This document shows, in pieces, positions 44,048 through 53,413 of a stretch of 64,000 bases of DNA. A model generated the notes under the pieces. It saw nothing but the letters and a program-made list of their open reading frames with translations. It made no database searches and was not told the origin of the DNA. This DNA comes from Glycomyces lechevalierae (GTDB taxonomy: Bacteria; Actinomycetota; Actinomycetes; Mycobacteriales; Micromonosporaceae). Location: contig NZ_JAPZVQ010000002.1 of assembly GCF_027622945.1 (NCBI RefSeq), forward strand, positions 504,637-568,636, written 5' to 3'. Every line of letters begins with the position of its first letter. The first letter of the stretch is position 1. Both the position numbers and the translations under genes were made by a program.

Positions 44048-46558
44048 CTACGCGGCGGTTTCGTCGCCGATCGGGGCCGCCACTGCGACGATGCCGACGA
44101 TGAACGGGTCGTCTCCGCGTTCGAAGCGGATCACGGCCTCCTCGCCGGTTTCGACCCGGTAGACGTTCACGTCCACGCCGAACGAGTACCAGTCCGGGTT
44201 CTCGACGGCTCCGTGCGCGCGGCACGTGGCCGGTTCGCCCAGGCCCTGGCCGCCCGCGCTGAGGCTGTCGCCGCTGCGGTAGGCGGAGCCGCCCCAGAGG
44301 GTCGCGGCGATCGCGACGTCGCCGCCGTCCTCCACCTCGATCTCGGTGTCCGCCGCGTGCGGGCCGTCGTAGACCGCGACCTCCCTGGCCGCCGCGCCCG
44401 GCTCCGCGTACACGACGGTGAGAGACCAGCCCGCCCAGCGTTGCTCGATGCACGCCGCGTCGAGATCGATCGGCCAGTCCTCGCACTCGGTGGTCGGGAG
44501 CTGGTGGTTGTCCGTGGCGACCCAGTACTCGCCGCCACTCGAGACGAGGTCGGTGACCTCGACGAACGCCTGCTGCCCGGGGTTCAGGCCGCGCATGTCC
44601 GCGGCGCTGAGGCCGGTCCAGGACCCGCCCGGTCCCGCGAGCGAGACCTCCGCGGGCAGCTCGTCCGCGACACCGGCCCAGTACAGGCCCGCCCACTGGA
44701 TCTCGGCCCCGGCGGGCACGTCGAGCACGGCCCCGGAGACGGCCTCGCCTTCGCGTCCGGGGGGCGCGGTGTCGGGCTTGTAGGCCTTCATCGGCCAGTG
44801 CTCGCCGCCGCCGTAGCGCACGGCCTCGCGGCAGCCGGGGACCGAGCAGGTCAGCCAGGTGTTGCCCGCGGCCGTCACGCCGGTGGCGTCTACGCTCGCG
44901 AACCCGACCTCGCTCCCGGCGGGCGCGATGGGCACCTGCAGCGAGGTCGTGCCGCTGATGCCCGGGCCGTCCACCGCGACCTCGAAGGTCTGGTAGCCGC
45001 TCACGTCCTCGCCGATCATGATGCGCACGTTGGCTTCCGCCGGGTCGGGCATGGCCGCGATGCTGCAGTGGACGAGCGCGTCGACTTCGGCGCAGGCCCA
45101 GCCGGGATCGGCGGTCTCCGAGGCGAGGGTGATGCCCTCGGGCATCGTGATGTCGATCGTGACCCGCTCCGAGGCGGCCTGCGCTCTGCGGTCGACGGGG
45201 GCCGCGTAGCCCGCTCCGAGGCGGCCGGACTCCTCGACCGGGGCGACCGCCCGCTCGGCCACGGGCGCGGAGCCGCTGCCCCGCGGCGCTTCGAGCCGGA
45301 TCGGGAGGATCGCCTCGCCGCCGGCCACAAGGCCGCGGGAGCCGAGGCCGTGCTCGATCGCATACGAGGCCGGCTCGGCGGCGGGCGCCTCGGGCTCGTC
45401 CTCGGGTTCGGGCTCCGGCTCGGCCGGGTCGTCCGGTGCGGGCTCGGGCTCATCGTCGGGCGGCTGCGGGCCGGGGTCCTGCGGCTCCTCGTCCGGGTCC
45501 GCCGGTTCGACCACCGAGTCCTCGGGGGCGGCCTGCGGCTCCGGCTCCTCCTCGTCGCCGGTGAGCGCGAAGACCGCGACCGCGGCGGCCACGGCGACGG
45601 CTGTGCCGGTCGCGACCGTGCCCTTCGTGCCGAGCTGCTGCACGATGCGGCGCACCCAGTTCGCGAACATCTTGAACGGCACGAAGAGCGACGCGAGCAC
45701 TCCGCCGAACGCGAGGCCCGCGGCCGAGACCGCGCCCGCCGCGAGGTACGGCGAGGCCGCGCCGCCGAGGAAGATCACGGCGATCACGCCGCGCAGGCCC
45801 GAGTTCAACTCGGTGAGCTCGGCGAACAGCAGGTTGCAGGTGACACAGGCGTTCAGGTGGTCGTCCACCTTCGACGCGTCGCGCTCGCCGAGCTTGCCGC
45901 GCACGCGCGCGCCGATCCGGTCCACCGTCCAGCGGCACTCCTCGCGCGGCGCGTCGGCCGCGTGCTCGCTCAGGTAGTTCTGCCGCAGCTTCTCGCGCGC
46001 CCGGTAGGCCAGCGCGGAGACCCCGTTCGGGGTCATGCCGAGCATCGTGGCGATCTTGGCCGGGGAGTCCTCCTCGACCTCGGTGTGCCACAGCACCATC
46101 CGCCAGCGCTCGGGGAGCTTCCCGAAGGCGAGCGCGGCGTAGCGGCGCTCCTGGCCTTCGACGGCGGGGTCGACGTAGATCTCGCCGGAGTCGTGCTCGG
46201 TGAGGTCGTCGGTGAACTCGACCTTCTTGTCGCGGCGCACGCGGTCGTAGAAGGTGTTGCGGAGGGTCTGGAGCATGTAGGGCCGGAAGGCGAGGTCGGG
46301 GCCGCCGCCTTCGCGGAAGGTGTGGAGGAGTTTCGCGAAGGCCTCGGAGACGAGGTCGTCGGCGCCGGCGGGGTCGCGGGAGAGGACGCGGGCGAGGCGG
46401 CGCGCGGCGTGCACGTGGCGCTCGTAGAGGACGGCGTAGGCGGTGGTGTCGCCGCCGCGGGTGGCGGCGATCAGCTCGGGGTCGGACCGTTCTTCGGGGC
46501 TGTGGCCGGGGCCTGGGTCCAGGTGGCGGGGATCGCCGGCGGGGACGGTCTCGGGCAT
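44048..46558 (-). CDS. ECF-type sigma factor fused to zinc anti-sigma domain, membrane helices and extracellular domain
   Basis: An 836-residue single protein. Residues 28-110 are sigma region 2 (ELIAATRGGDTTAYAVLYERH...DDLVSEAFAKLL) and 138-195 region 4 (ALAFGKLPERWRMVLWHTEV...GVSALAYRAREKLRQNYL). Next comes a zinc anti-sigma-like motif, C208...H234-x3-C238-x2-C241. One or two hydrophobic helices lie at 257-293 and another at 313-332. An acidic, proline-rich linker (335-405) leads to an extracellular region of about 430 residues with WAGLYWAG and WAGWSLTVVY motifs seen in surface beta-domain proteins. Sigma, inhibitor and sensor are thus joined. ATG 46558 follows AGGAG. Related fused ECF groups exist in actinobacteria; activation probably needs proteolysis or a conformational change. 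Confidence 0.85.
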   Translation of the reverse strand: MPETVPAGDPRHLDPGPGHSPEERSDPELIAATRGGDTTAYAVLYERHVHAARRLARVLSRDPAGADDLVSEAFAKLLHTFREGGGPDLAFRPYMLQTLRNTFYDRVRRDKKVEFTDDLTEHDSGEIYVDPAVEGQERRYAALAFGKLPERWRMVLWHTEVEEDSPAKIATMLGMTPNGVSALAYRAREKLRQNYLSEHAADAPREECRWTVDRIGARVRGKLGERDASKVDDHLNACVTCNLLFAELTELNSGLRGVIAVIFLGGAASPYLAAGAVSAAGLAFGGVLASLFVPFKMFANWVRRIVQQLGTKGTVATGTAVAVAAAVAVFALTGDEEEPEPQAAPEDSVVEPADPDEEPQDPGPQPPDDEPEPAPDDPAEPEPEPEDEPEAPAAEPASYAIEHGLGSRGLVAGGEAILPIRLEAPRGSGSAPVAERAVAPVEESGRLGAGYAAPVDRRAQAASERVTIDITMPEGITLASETADPGWACAEVDALVHCSIAAMPDPAEANVRIMIGEDVSGYQTFEVAVDGPGISGTTSLQVPIAPAGSEVGFASVDATGVTAAGNTWLTCSVPGCREAVRYGGGEHWPMKAYKPDTAPPGREGEAVSGAVLDVPAGAEIQWAGLYWAGVADELPAEVSLAGPGGSWTGLSAADMRGLNPGQQAFVEVTDLVSSGGEYWVATDNHQLPTTECEDWPIDLDAACIEQRWAGWSLTVVYAEPGAAAREVAVYDGPHAADTEIEVEDGGDVAIAATLWGGSAYRSGDSLSAGGQGLGEPATCRAHGAVENPDWYSFGVDVNVYRVETGEEAVIRFERGDDPFIVGIVAVAAPIGDETAA

Positions 46559-46930
46559 CGTTCGCCGGTGCTCCTTCCAGGTTGCGCCGAGCTCGTACGA
46601 TCGAGGGGCTCGGGTGTCTGCTCGCGGGCGTCGCTGTGAGTACGGGAATACTCGTTGTCTCCCTAGACGAGCCTTCTTTGGCTTAACGATCGAGTACGTC
46701 TCGGGTTGCGCCCCGTTCAGCCGTTCGGGCAAGCTTCCGGCGAACTGGACATTGCAGCGAGTTTAGGGCAAAAACCCGCCAGAGCAGCGAATTGTGATGT
46801 GATTGTGACCAGGTGTGATGGTATTGGGACTTCCCGCCCTGGTTCCAGTCAACTGTCGGAAATACGTCAGGCCATTGCGTACAGTTTGCTAACGCATTCC
46901 CGGCCGACATCGACGCAAGGGAGGTGAACG
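46559..46930. promoter_or_regulatory. 372-base divergent intergenic region with candidate ECF promoter
   Basis: No gene seen. Four TGTGA half-sites occur at 46793, 46798, 46804 and 46814. Upstream of the rightward gene, GGAAAT (46858-46863) and CGTA (46878-46881) with 14 bases between resemble an ECF-dependent promoter. Local GC is lower than in flanking genes. Confidence 0.4.
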
Positions 46931-47764
46931 ATGCCCGCATCGGTCCTGCTGGCACTCCTCGCGGCCACGGCACTGCTGGCCCTGACCCCGGCGCTGGTGC
47001 GCCGCTACGACCCCGACGAGCGCATGATCGCCGACCGGGCCTCCTCCGACGCCCGCGTCCTCGACCGCGAAGGCCACCGCCCCTCCCGCCCCGCCTCCCA
47101 CGACACCACCGACCTCGGGCTCGACCGGACCGGGGACGACACCGCCCTCGACGAACTCCTCGACGGCCAAGACGTTCCCCCGCAATCGAACTCACGCGGG
47201 TGGGAGCGGCGCGGCACGCGCCGCGGCGACTCGGTACGGTTGAAGACCGACGAGTCGTACCCCGGCGAGGACCCCGAGATGCACGAGCAGGCCAGGCTCC
47301 GGCAGATGCGCGCCGAATGGTGGCGGCGGCGCCACCGCCGCATCCTCTACGTGCTCATCGCACTCACGGTGCTTGAGCTCGCCGGCGTCGCCGTCGGCGG
47401 CCCCGGCTTCTGGATCGGCGCGGGCCTCTCCGCGCTCGCCCTCGGCGGCTACGTGTACTTCCTGCGCGACCGCGCCAAGCGCCTGCGCCGCCCCGGCCGC
47501 AAGCCGAAGGCCATGATCACCGCCGAACCCGAGCACGACGAGGTCGGCCCGCCCACCTACGTGCCCGAGCAGCCCGACGGGGACGACGACGAGGACGAGG
47601 ACACCGTGCCCCGCGAGTCGTTCCTCTTCGGCGGCGCCTCCCACGACAACGGCGCCTCGGGCGACGAGGCGGCCCCGCCGCCGCGCCCCGACCCGCGCCG
47701 CCCCGACGGCCCCGCGGGCGTGCGCGGCCGCTCCTACGAGGCCCCGGCGAAGCTCGAACGCTAG
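46931..47764 (+). CDS. Membrane protein resembling the divisome protein SepX/GlpR
   Basis: A 277-residue protein: an N-terminal helix (ASVLLALLAATALLALTPALV), a polar region ending in a basic coiled-coil-like segment (MHEQARLRQMRAEWWRRRHRR), a helical hairpin (ILYVLIALTVLELAGVAVGGPGFWIGAGLSALALGGYVYFL), then an acidic and proline-rich tail. This order and the RRRHRR-hairpin-RDRAKRLRR element resemble actinomycete SepX/GlpR, which acts with FtsZ in septation. The match is by architecture only. ATG 46931 follows GGGAGGTGAACG. Confidence 0.55.
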   Translation: MPASVLLALLAATALLALTPALVRRYDPDERMIADRASSDARVLDREGHRPSRPASHDTTDLGLDRTGDDTALDELLDGQDVPPQSNSRGWERRGTRRGDSVRLKTDESYPGEDPEMHEQARLRQMRAEWWRRRHRRILYVLIALTVLELAGVAVGGPGFWIGAGLSALALGGYVYFLRDRAKRLRRPGRKPKAMITAEPEHDEVGPPTYVPEQPDGDDDEDEDTVPRESFLFGGASHDNGASGDEAAPPPRPDPRRPDGPAGVRGRSYEAPAKLER

Positions 47765-47821
47765 GGCCGCGCCGTTCCATGCTGCAGCGCACACTCGACC
47801 TGCGGCTAAACTTGCCCGGTT

Positions 47822-48511
47822 ATGCCTGATGAGGAACCGCAGCACCGCCACATCCTGACGTTCAACTTCCGTCAAGGACGCAACAAGCCCCGCCACGACG
47901 AGGCCTTCGCGCGCCTGTGGCCCCGCTACGGCCTGGACTGGGAGCCGGACGAGGGCCGCATCGACTTCGCGAAGCTCTTCGGCCGCACCGCCCCCGTGAT
48001 CCTCGAGATCGGCTCCGGCAACGGCGAGGCCGCCGCCGCGATGGGCGACGCCGACCGCGACCGCGACCTCCTCGCCGTCGAGGTCTACCCGCAGGGCATC
48101 GCCGACCTCATGGACCGCGCCGAAGCCCGCGGCCTCACCAACCTGCGCATCTACCAGGGCGACGCCCTGCCCCTGCTGTGGAACGGCATCGCGCCCGGGT
48201 CGCTGGACGAGATCCGCGTCTACTTCCCCGACCCGTGGCCGAAGAAGCGCCACCACAAGCGCCGCATCATCCAGGCCGAGCACGTCAAGACCATGGCCGG
48301 GCTCCTGCGCCCCGGCGGGGTCCTCCACTGCGCCACGGACATCGCGGACTACGCCGAGCAGATGCTCGAAGTCCTCACGGCCGAACCGGCCTTCGAGAAC
48401 ACCGCCGAGGGCTACGCGCCCCGCCCGGACCACCGCCCGGTCACCAAGTTCGAGCGCCGCGGCGTGAAGGCCGACCGCGAGATCTTCGACCTGATCTTCC
48501 GCAAGCGGTAG
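47822..48511 (+). CDS. trmB: tRNA (guanine(46)-N7)-methyltransferase
   Basis: A 229-residue TrmB making m7G46 in tRNA. SAM site: PVILEIGSGNGEAAAAMG; the catalytic/tRNA segment IRVYFPDPWPKKRHHKRRI is the family signature; C-terminal TKFERRGVKADREIFDLIF also matches. A TAAACT -10 box (47807-47812) is nine bases before ATG 47822. Converges with dgt, leaving only three bases between stops. Confidence 0.96.
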   Translation: MPDEEPQHRHILTFNFRQGRNKPRHDEAFARLWPRYGLDWEPDEGRIDFAKLFGRTAPVILEIGSGNGEAAAAMGDADRDRDLLAVEVYPQGIADLMDRAEARGLTNLRIYQGDALPLLWNGIAPGSLDEIRVYFPDPWPKKRHHKRRIIQAEHVKTMAGLLRPGGVLHCATDIADYAEQMLEVLTAEPAFENTAEGYAPRPDHRPVTKFERRGVKADREIFDLIFRKR

Positions 48512-48514
48512 GCC

Positions 48515-49756
48515 TCAGGCGGTGAGGCGGCGGTGCCAGGCGACCGCTGAGGCGTCCGTGAGGGACGCGACCTGGTCGATGGCGACGCGCAGGCGTGCGG
48601 CGTCGTCGGCGGCGCGGTGCCAGGTCTCGGCGAACATCGGTTCGAGGGCGTCGGGGCCGCGGTCGCACAGGACCGCCACGAGCTCCTGCAGGATCTCGCG
48701 CTGGCGGGTGTACCAGGACTCGTCGCTGCGCGGCTCCATGACATAGCACCAGGCGATGCCTTTGAGCAGTTCGCATTGGACGCGTTCGCGTTCGGGGACG
48801 ACGAGGTCGGCGTCGTAGCGGTGGAGCCTGCCGTCGCCGAACTGCGCGCGGGTGGCTTTGGCGGCGGCGTTCACGAAGCGGCCCACCATGGTCGAGGTGA
48901 AGTCCTTGACGGCGACCATGGCGCCGAACGAGCTGTCGTAGTCGTGGATCGCGGCAAGGACGGGGTCGGCGAGGAGCTCGCGGAGCGCTTCGGCGAGGTC
49001 GGCGGGCGGGGCGTCGCTGTAGCGGGCGGCGACGGCCCCGCAGACGCGGGCCTGCTCGTCGGGGTCGTGCGCGAGCTTCGCGAGGTTGATGTAGCCGCCG
49101 TGCAGGCCGTCCTCGACGTCGTGCACCGAGTAGGCGACGTCGTCGGACCAGTCCATGACTTGGGCCTCAAGGCATTTGACGCCCTCGGGGGCGCCGCCGC
49201 GCAGCCATTCGAAGACGGGGAGGTCGTCCTCGTAGGCGCCGAACTTGCGCACCCCCGGGCGGGCGGGCCACGGGTACTTGCAGGTCGCGTCGAGTGAGGC
49301 GCGGGTGAGGTTGAGGCCCACCGAGTCGCCGTGCGCGTCGAGGACCTTCGCTTCGAGGCGGGTGAGGACGCGGAGGGTCTGGGCGTTGCCTTCGAAGCCG
49401 CCGCAGGGGCCGGCGATCTCGTGGAGGGCGTCCTCGCCGTTGTGGCCGAAGGGCGGGTGGCCGAGGTCGTGGGCGAGCCCGGCGACGTCGACGACGTCGG
49501 GGTAGCAGCCGAGCGCCGAACCCATCTCGCGGGAGATCTGGGCGACCTCGATCGAGTGGGTGAGGCGGGTGCGCAGGAAGTCGTCCGTGCCGGCGGTGTG
49601 GACCTGGGTCTTGTCGGCGAGGCGGCGGAACCCGGCGGAGTGGAGGATGCGGCCGCGGTCGCGCTGGAACGGGGTGCGGACCGAGTCGGGCTCCGCCACC
49701 AGCCGCTCCTCGGCGGGCCAGCGCGCCTGGAGGGTACGGAGAACGGGATCGGTCAC
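48515..49756 (-). CDS. dgt: Deoxyguanosinetriphosphate triphosphohydrolase-like protein
   Basis: A 413-residue HD-domain dNTPase. RTPFQRDRGRILHSAGFRRLADKTQV and TRLTHSIEVAQISREM open the domain; the HD pair is in AHDLGHPPFGHNGEDAL; MDWSDDVAYSVHDVEDGLHGG supplies the distal aspartate. Hydrolyses dGTP or other dNTPs to deoxynucleoside and triphosphate. In many actinobacteria dgt precedes dnaG, which is not seen here. Confidence 0.94.
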   Translation of the reverse strand: MTDPVLRTLQARWPAEERLVAEPDSVRTPFQRDRGRILHSAGFRRLADKTQVHTAGTDDFLRTRLTHSIEVAQISREMGSALGCYPDVVDVAGLAHDLGHPPFGHNGEDALHEIAGPCGGFEGNAQTLRVLTRLEAKVLDAHGDSVGLNLTRASLDATCKYPWPARPGVRKFGAYEDDLPVFEWLRGGAPEGVKCLEAQVMDWSDDVAYSVHDVEDGLHGGYINLAKLAHDPDEQARVCGAVAARYSDAPPADLAEALRELLADPVLAAIHDYDSSFGAMVAVKDFTSTMVGRFVNAAAKATRAQFGDGRLHRYDADLVVPERERVQCELLKGIAWCYVMEPRSDESWYTRQREILQELVAVLCDRGPDALEPMFAETWHRAADDAARLRVAIDQVASLTDASAVAWHRRLTA

Positions 49757-49796
49757 GCCATCGAGCGTAGCGCGGCCGATCCCGTCCTATCAGGTG

Positions 49797-51578
49797 TTAA
49801 TCCTTCAGGTACAGGCGCATCACGCCGGTGCCGTCGCCGTCCACGGCGCCGTGGGCCCACGCGAAGGCCGAGAGCGGTTCGAGGCCGGCGAAGTCCTCGG
49901 GGAACTCCTCGCCGGCGCGGGCGAGGTCGACCCAGGCGATCGCGGAGCATTCGCCGGGGGCGTGGTCGGCGAAGTCGCTGAAGCGCTCGTCGTCGGCCAG
50001 GGTGCCGTCGGCGATCGCGGACCCGGTGTAGCTCAGTTCGGACCCGTCCGCCTCGAAGCCCTCGGGGAGGGGCTTGTCCTCGGTCCAGGAGTCGATGACG
50101 TCCTTGAGCTCGTCGGCGTTGTCCTCGGTGAGGAGCGCGCCGAGGTGCAGCGAGTCGGGGTCGATCTCCTCGTCGGCCATGAAGTTCGCGCCGCCGGTGA
50201 GGGTGGCTCCGGCGAGGAGGCCGGTGAAGTCGCCGAGGACGGATTCGATCTCGCCGAAGTCGGGGCCGTAGGACTCCTCGACGAACGGCTCGTCCTCGGT
50301 GCCGGCGGACCAGTAGCGGTCGTCGAGCTCCAGGTAGCGGGTCTCGTCGTCGGCGGTGATGGTGCCGTCGTAGTACTGCGTCTGGAGTTCGAGGTATTCG
50401 GTGTACTCGGCGTCGGTGAGCGGGACGCCGACGGAGGTGGCCTCGGCTTCGGCTTCGACGCCGTAGAACTCCTCGAAGAAGCCGAGCCAGCTCGAGGTGA
50501 TCTCGTCGATGTTCTCGGGGACGTAGGCGGCGAGGGCGACGTCGGAGGCGGGCAGGGCGCCCATGGTGTCCATGAGGCCGTCCGTGCCGGTCCAGGGGTG
50601 CTCGGTGTCGCCGAACAGCCGGTAGGTGAGCTGGAAGCCCTGGTCGAACGCGGAGAGGCCGTAGATGACCTGGCCGGAGTAGAGGTCTTCGACCGCGTCG
50701 GACTCGGCGCCGGTGGTCATCTCGGCGAGGTCGCTCACGGCGTCCATGTCGATCCAGTTGACGAGGAGCTGGTCGTCGTCGAGCCAGGCGCGGGCCTCGC
50801 TGTAGTCGTCGGAGGTCGCGAGGGGTTCGTCGGCGGCCTCGGTCTGCGCGGCGGTGAGGGCGTCGGAGGCGCCGGTCTCGCCGATGACGGCGAGCACGTG
50901 GTCGTCCTCGACGGTGTAGGCGAACTGGTCCTCTTCGACGCCGGCGGCGCCGCGGATCTGGGCCATGCCGTCCTCGGCGGCGTCCGCGTCGGTGCTGGCG
51001 AGGCTCAGGACGGCGTAGGTCTGGCCGTCGTGCTCCCAGGTGGCGAGGCCGTGGCGGAGGCCGAGCCAGGAGTTGATGTCCTCGTCGGCGTCGACGCCTT
51101 CGATGCCGGACTCCTCGATGAAGGCGTCGATGAGTTCGCCGGTGTCGTCGTAATCGGAGAGTTCGTCGAACTTCTGGAGGTGCTCAATGAGTTTGGGGGT
51201 CTGGTCGAACGAGGGGTCGAGGTTGAGTTCGACGTACATGCTCGCCGTGGCGGGGAAGCTCTCGGCGGGGTCGGGGCCCTGGTTGAGCACGAACTTGAAG
51301 AGGACGACGGCGCCGACGGCGGCGAGGAGCACGACGGAGAGGATCGCGGCCACGGCGACCTTGGGGCCGCGCCCGCGTCCGGTCTGGCTGGGCGGCACGG
51401 GGACCGGGGTGTACGCGCCGGGCGGGACGTAGGCCCCCGGGGGCTGCTGCGGGGCGCCGGCCTCCACATAGGGCTGCGGCTGCTGGGGCTGGTACGCGCC
51501 CGGCGGCGGCCCGTAGGCGCCCGGAGGCGGCTGGTTCGGGTCGCCGGGGTACGGCTGCGGGGTGGCATCGCTCGACAT
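49797..51578 (-). CDS. DUF3352-type membrane-anchored protein with Pro/Tyr-rich N-terminus
   Basis: A 593-residue protein. Residues 1-65 are disordered and rich in proline, glutamine and tyrosine (repeats of PPGAY). A basic RGRGPK leads to one membrane helix (VAVAAILSVVLLAAVGAVVLFKFVL). The extracytoplasmic part (95-593) is acidic, cysteine-poor and matches the DUF3352 style: FPATASMYVELNLDPS, a central GLSAFDQGFQLTYRL and C-terminal GECSAIAWVDLARAG. Function unknown; surface anchored. Confidence 0.8.
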   Translation of the reverse strand: MSSDATPQPYPGDPNQPPPGAYGPPPGAYQPQQPQPYVEAGAPQQPPGAYVPPGAYTPVPVPPSQTGRGRGPKVAVAAILSVVLLAAVGAVVLFKFVLNQGPDPAESFPATASMYVELNLDPSFDQTPKLIEHLQKFDELSDYDDTGELIDAFIEESGIEGVDADEDINSWLGLRHGLATWEHDGQTYAVLSLASTDADAAEDGMAQIRGAAGVEEDQFAYTVEDDHVLAVIGETGASDALTAAQTEAADEPLATSDDYSEARAWLDDDQLLVNWIDMDAVSDLAEMTTGAESDAVEDLYSGQVIYGLSAFDQGFQLTYRLFGDTEHPWTGTDGLMDTMGALPASDVALAAYVPENIDEITSSWLGFFEEFYGVEAEAEATSVGVPLTDAEYTEYLELQTQYYDGTITADDETRYLELDDRYWSAGTEDEPFVEESYGPDFGEIESVLGDFTGLLAGATLTGGANFMADEEIDPDSLHLGALLTEDNADELKDVIDSWTEDKPLPEGFEADGSELSYTGSAIADGTLADDERFSDFADHAPGECSAIAWVDLARAGEEFPEDFAGLEPLSAFAWAHGAVDGDGTGVMRLYLKD

Positions 51579-51647
51579 CCTTGAACGCTACGGCCGCTGT
51601 GCGACGGCCGTATCCCGAGAACGTGCCAAATGAGACGCCGCCGCGCC

Positions 51648-52406
51648 TCAGAACTCGTAGACCTGCCCGGGGCGGACGACCTCGACGGGCCCGGTGTAGG
51701 CCGCGCGGGCCTCGGCGAGGGTCTGGTCCTTGGAGTTCCAGGGCTCGACGAGGTGGGTCAGGAGCAGGCGGGCGGCGCCGGACTTGGTGGCGTACTCCCC
51801 CGCTTCCTTGCCGGTGAGGTGCACGTCCTTCGGGTTGTCGCGGCCCTCCAGGTAGGACGCTTCGGCGAGGAGCACGTCGCAATGGGTCGCGAGCGCCTCG
51901 AGCGCCTGGCAGGGACCGGAGTCCGAGGTGTACGCGAGAGAGGACCCGGCGTACTCGACGCGGAGGCCGTAGGTCTCGACGGGGTGCGCGACCCGGTCGA
52001 CGGTGACGGTGAGCGGCCCGAGGTCGAACGTGCCGGGCTGGAGTTCGCGGAAGTCGTAGACGTCGCGCATGTTCGGGCTGCACAGCTCGCCCTGGCCGCC
52101 GTATGCGGCGACGATGCGGTCGGCGACGCCAGTGGGGCCGTAGAGCGGCAGCGGGTGCTTCGGCGCGTTCGAGGCGTAGCGGCGCATGACGGCGTACGCG
52201 CAGGCGTCGAAGAAGTGGTCGGCGTGCAGGTGGGTGACGATGACCGCGTCGATCAGGTGCGGGTCGAGGTGCTTCTGCAGTTCACCGAGCGAGCCGGTGC
52301 CGAAGTCGATGAGCAGCCGGTAGCCGCCCGCTTCGACCAGGTAGGCCGAGCAGGGGGTGTCGGGTGCCGGGAACGAGCCGGCGCAGCCGATAACCGTCAG
52401 TTTCAT
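51648..52406 (-). CDS. MBL-fold metallohydrolase, Rv1339-like cAMP phosphodiesterase candidate
   Basis: A 252-residue RNase Z-like metallo-beta-lactamase fold. Metal ligands: THLHADHFFDA (HxHxDH), VAHPVETYGLRVE, YTSDSGPC and LTHLVEPW. The gene next to it is murI, as for M. tuberculosis Rv1339, an atypical class II cAMP phosphodiesterase. Function is inferred from synteny and fold. Confidence 0.82.
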   Translation of the reverse strand: MKLTVIGCAGSFPAPDTPCSAYLVEAGGYRLLIDFGTGSLGELQKHLDPHLIDAVIVTHLHADHFFDACAYAVMRRYASNAPKHPLPLYGPTGVADRIVAAYGGQGELCSPNMRDVYDFRELQPGTFDLGPLTVTVDRVAHPVETYGLRVEYAGSSLAYTSDSGPCQALEALATHCDVLLAEASYLEGRDNPKDVHLTGKEAGEYATKSGAARLLLTHLVEPWNSKDQTLAEARAAYTGPVEVVRPGQVYEF

Positions 52407-52412
52407 GGCAGA

Positions 52413-53216
52413 TCACACCTTGTCCAGTACGGCCGCCGCCGCGTTCGGGAACAGGTTGCCCAGGAACCGCCGCGCGGTCCGGGTGAAGGCCTCCGGGTCG
52501 CCGGTCGCGAGGAACCGGTGCTCGGGGGTGTCGGTGCGGGCGGCCAGGAGGTCGTGGTCGGTGAGCACGCGGTAGAGTTCGCGCGCGCTCTCGCTCGCGG
52601 AGTTCACCAGTGTCACGTCCTCTCCCATCACCAGTCCTATGAGTCCCGACAACAGCGGATAGTGGGTGCAGCCCAACACGACCGTGTCGACGTCGGACTG
52701 CTGTAGCGGCTCAAGGTACCCCTGGGCGAGGCCTAGGAGCTGTCGGCCGGTTGTCACACCGCGTTCCACGAAATCCACGAACGCCGGGCAGGCCACCGCG
52801 GTCGCCTTGACGTCCGGGACGGCGTTGAAGGCGTCCAAGTACGCGCCCGAGGAGATCGTCGACACCGTCCCGATGACCCCGACCCGGCCGGTGCGCGTCG
52901 TGGCGACGGCGCGGCGGACGGCGGGACGGATGACCTCGACGACGGGAATGTCGTAGCGGTCGCGGATGTCGGCCAGGCTCGCCGCCGATGCGGAGTTGCA
53001 GGCGATCACGAGCGCCTTGACCTCCTGTTCGACCAGGTGGTCGCAGACGTCGAGCGAAAGCTTGCGGACCTCGGCGATGGGCCTCGGGCCGTACGGGACG
53101 TGGGCGGTGTCGCCGACGTAGACCAGTTGCTCGGCGGGCAGCAGTTCGCTGATCGATCGGGCGACGGTCAGGCCTCCGACACCGGAGTCGAAGATCCCGA
53201 TGGGCGCGTCGTTCAT
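52413..53216 (-). CDS. murI: Glutamate racemase
   Basis: A 267-residue MurI making D-glutamate for peptidoglycan. [17 protein letters not shown] at the N-terminus, the first catalytic cysteine in [11 protein letters not shown] and the second in [14 protein letters not shown] 53216 follows GGAG at spacing 5; an upstream in-frame start at 53252 has no such site. Six bases separate it from the downstream MBL gene. Confidence 0.95.
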   Translation of the reverse strand: MNDAPIGIFDSGVGGLTVARSISELLPAEQLVYVGDTAHVPYGPRPIAEVRKLSLDVCDHLVEQEVKALVIACNSASAASLADIRDRYDIPVVEVIRPAVRRAVATTRTGRVGVIGTVSTISSGAYLDAFNAVPDVKATAVACPAFVDFVERGVTTGRQLLGLAQGYLEPLQQSDVDTVVLGCTHYPLLSGLIGLVMGEDVTLVNSASESARELYRVLTDHDLLAARTDTPEHRFLATGDPEAFTRTARRFLGNLFPNAAAAVLDKV

Positions 53217-53413
53217 GGGCTCCGAGCGTACGTCCAAACGGGCCTGGAACACCCCTGCTCGTCACGGGAATGTCGCCAAAATGACAGGGTGGCGATCACC
53301 ACAATAACGGCGTTTTCACCCCATCGGGGCGGGATGGTGGGCGGCTGTTGCCCTCCCGCCCAGGGCGGGAAGTCCCGCCGCGCGTCCGTCCGCGCGCGGC
53401 TCTGCTTGGGGCG

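Noticed and set aside
43808..46639. 943-codon open frame antisense to the fused sigma factor
   Set aside because: Arginine/valine-rich shadow; sigma and zinc motifs are on the minus strand.
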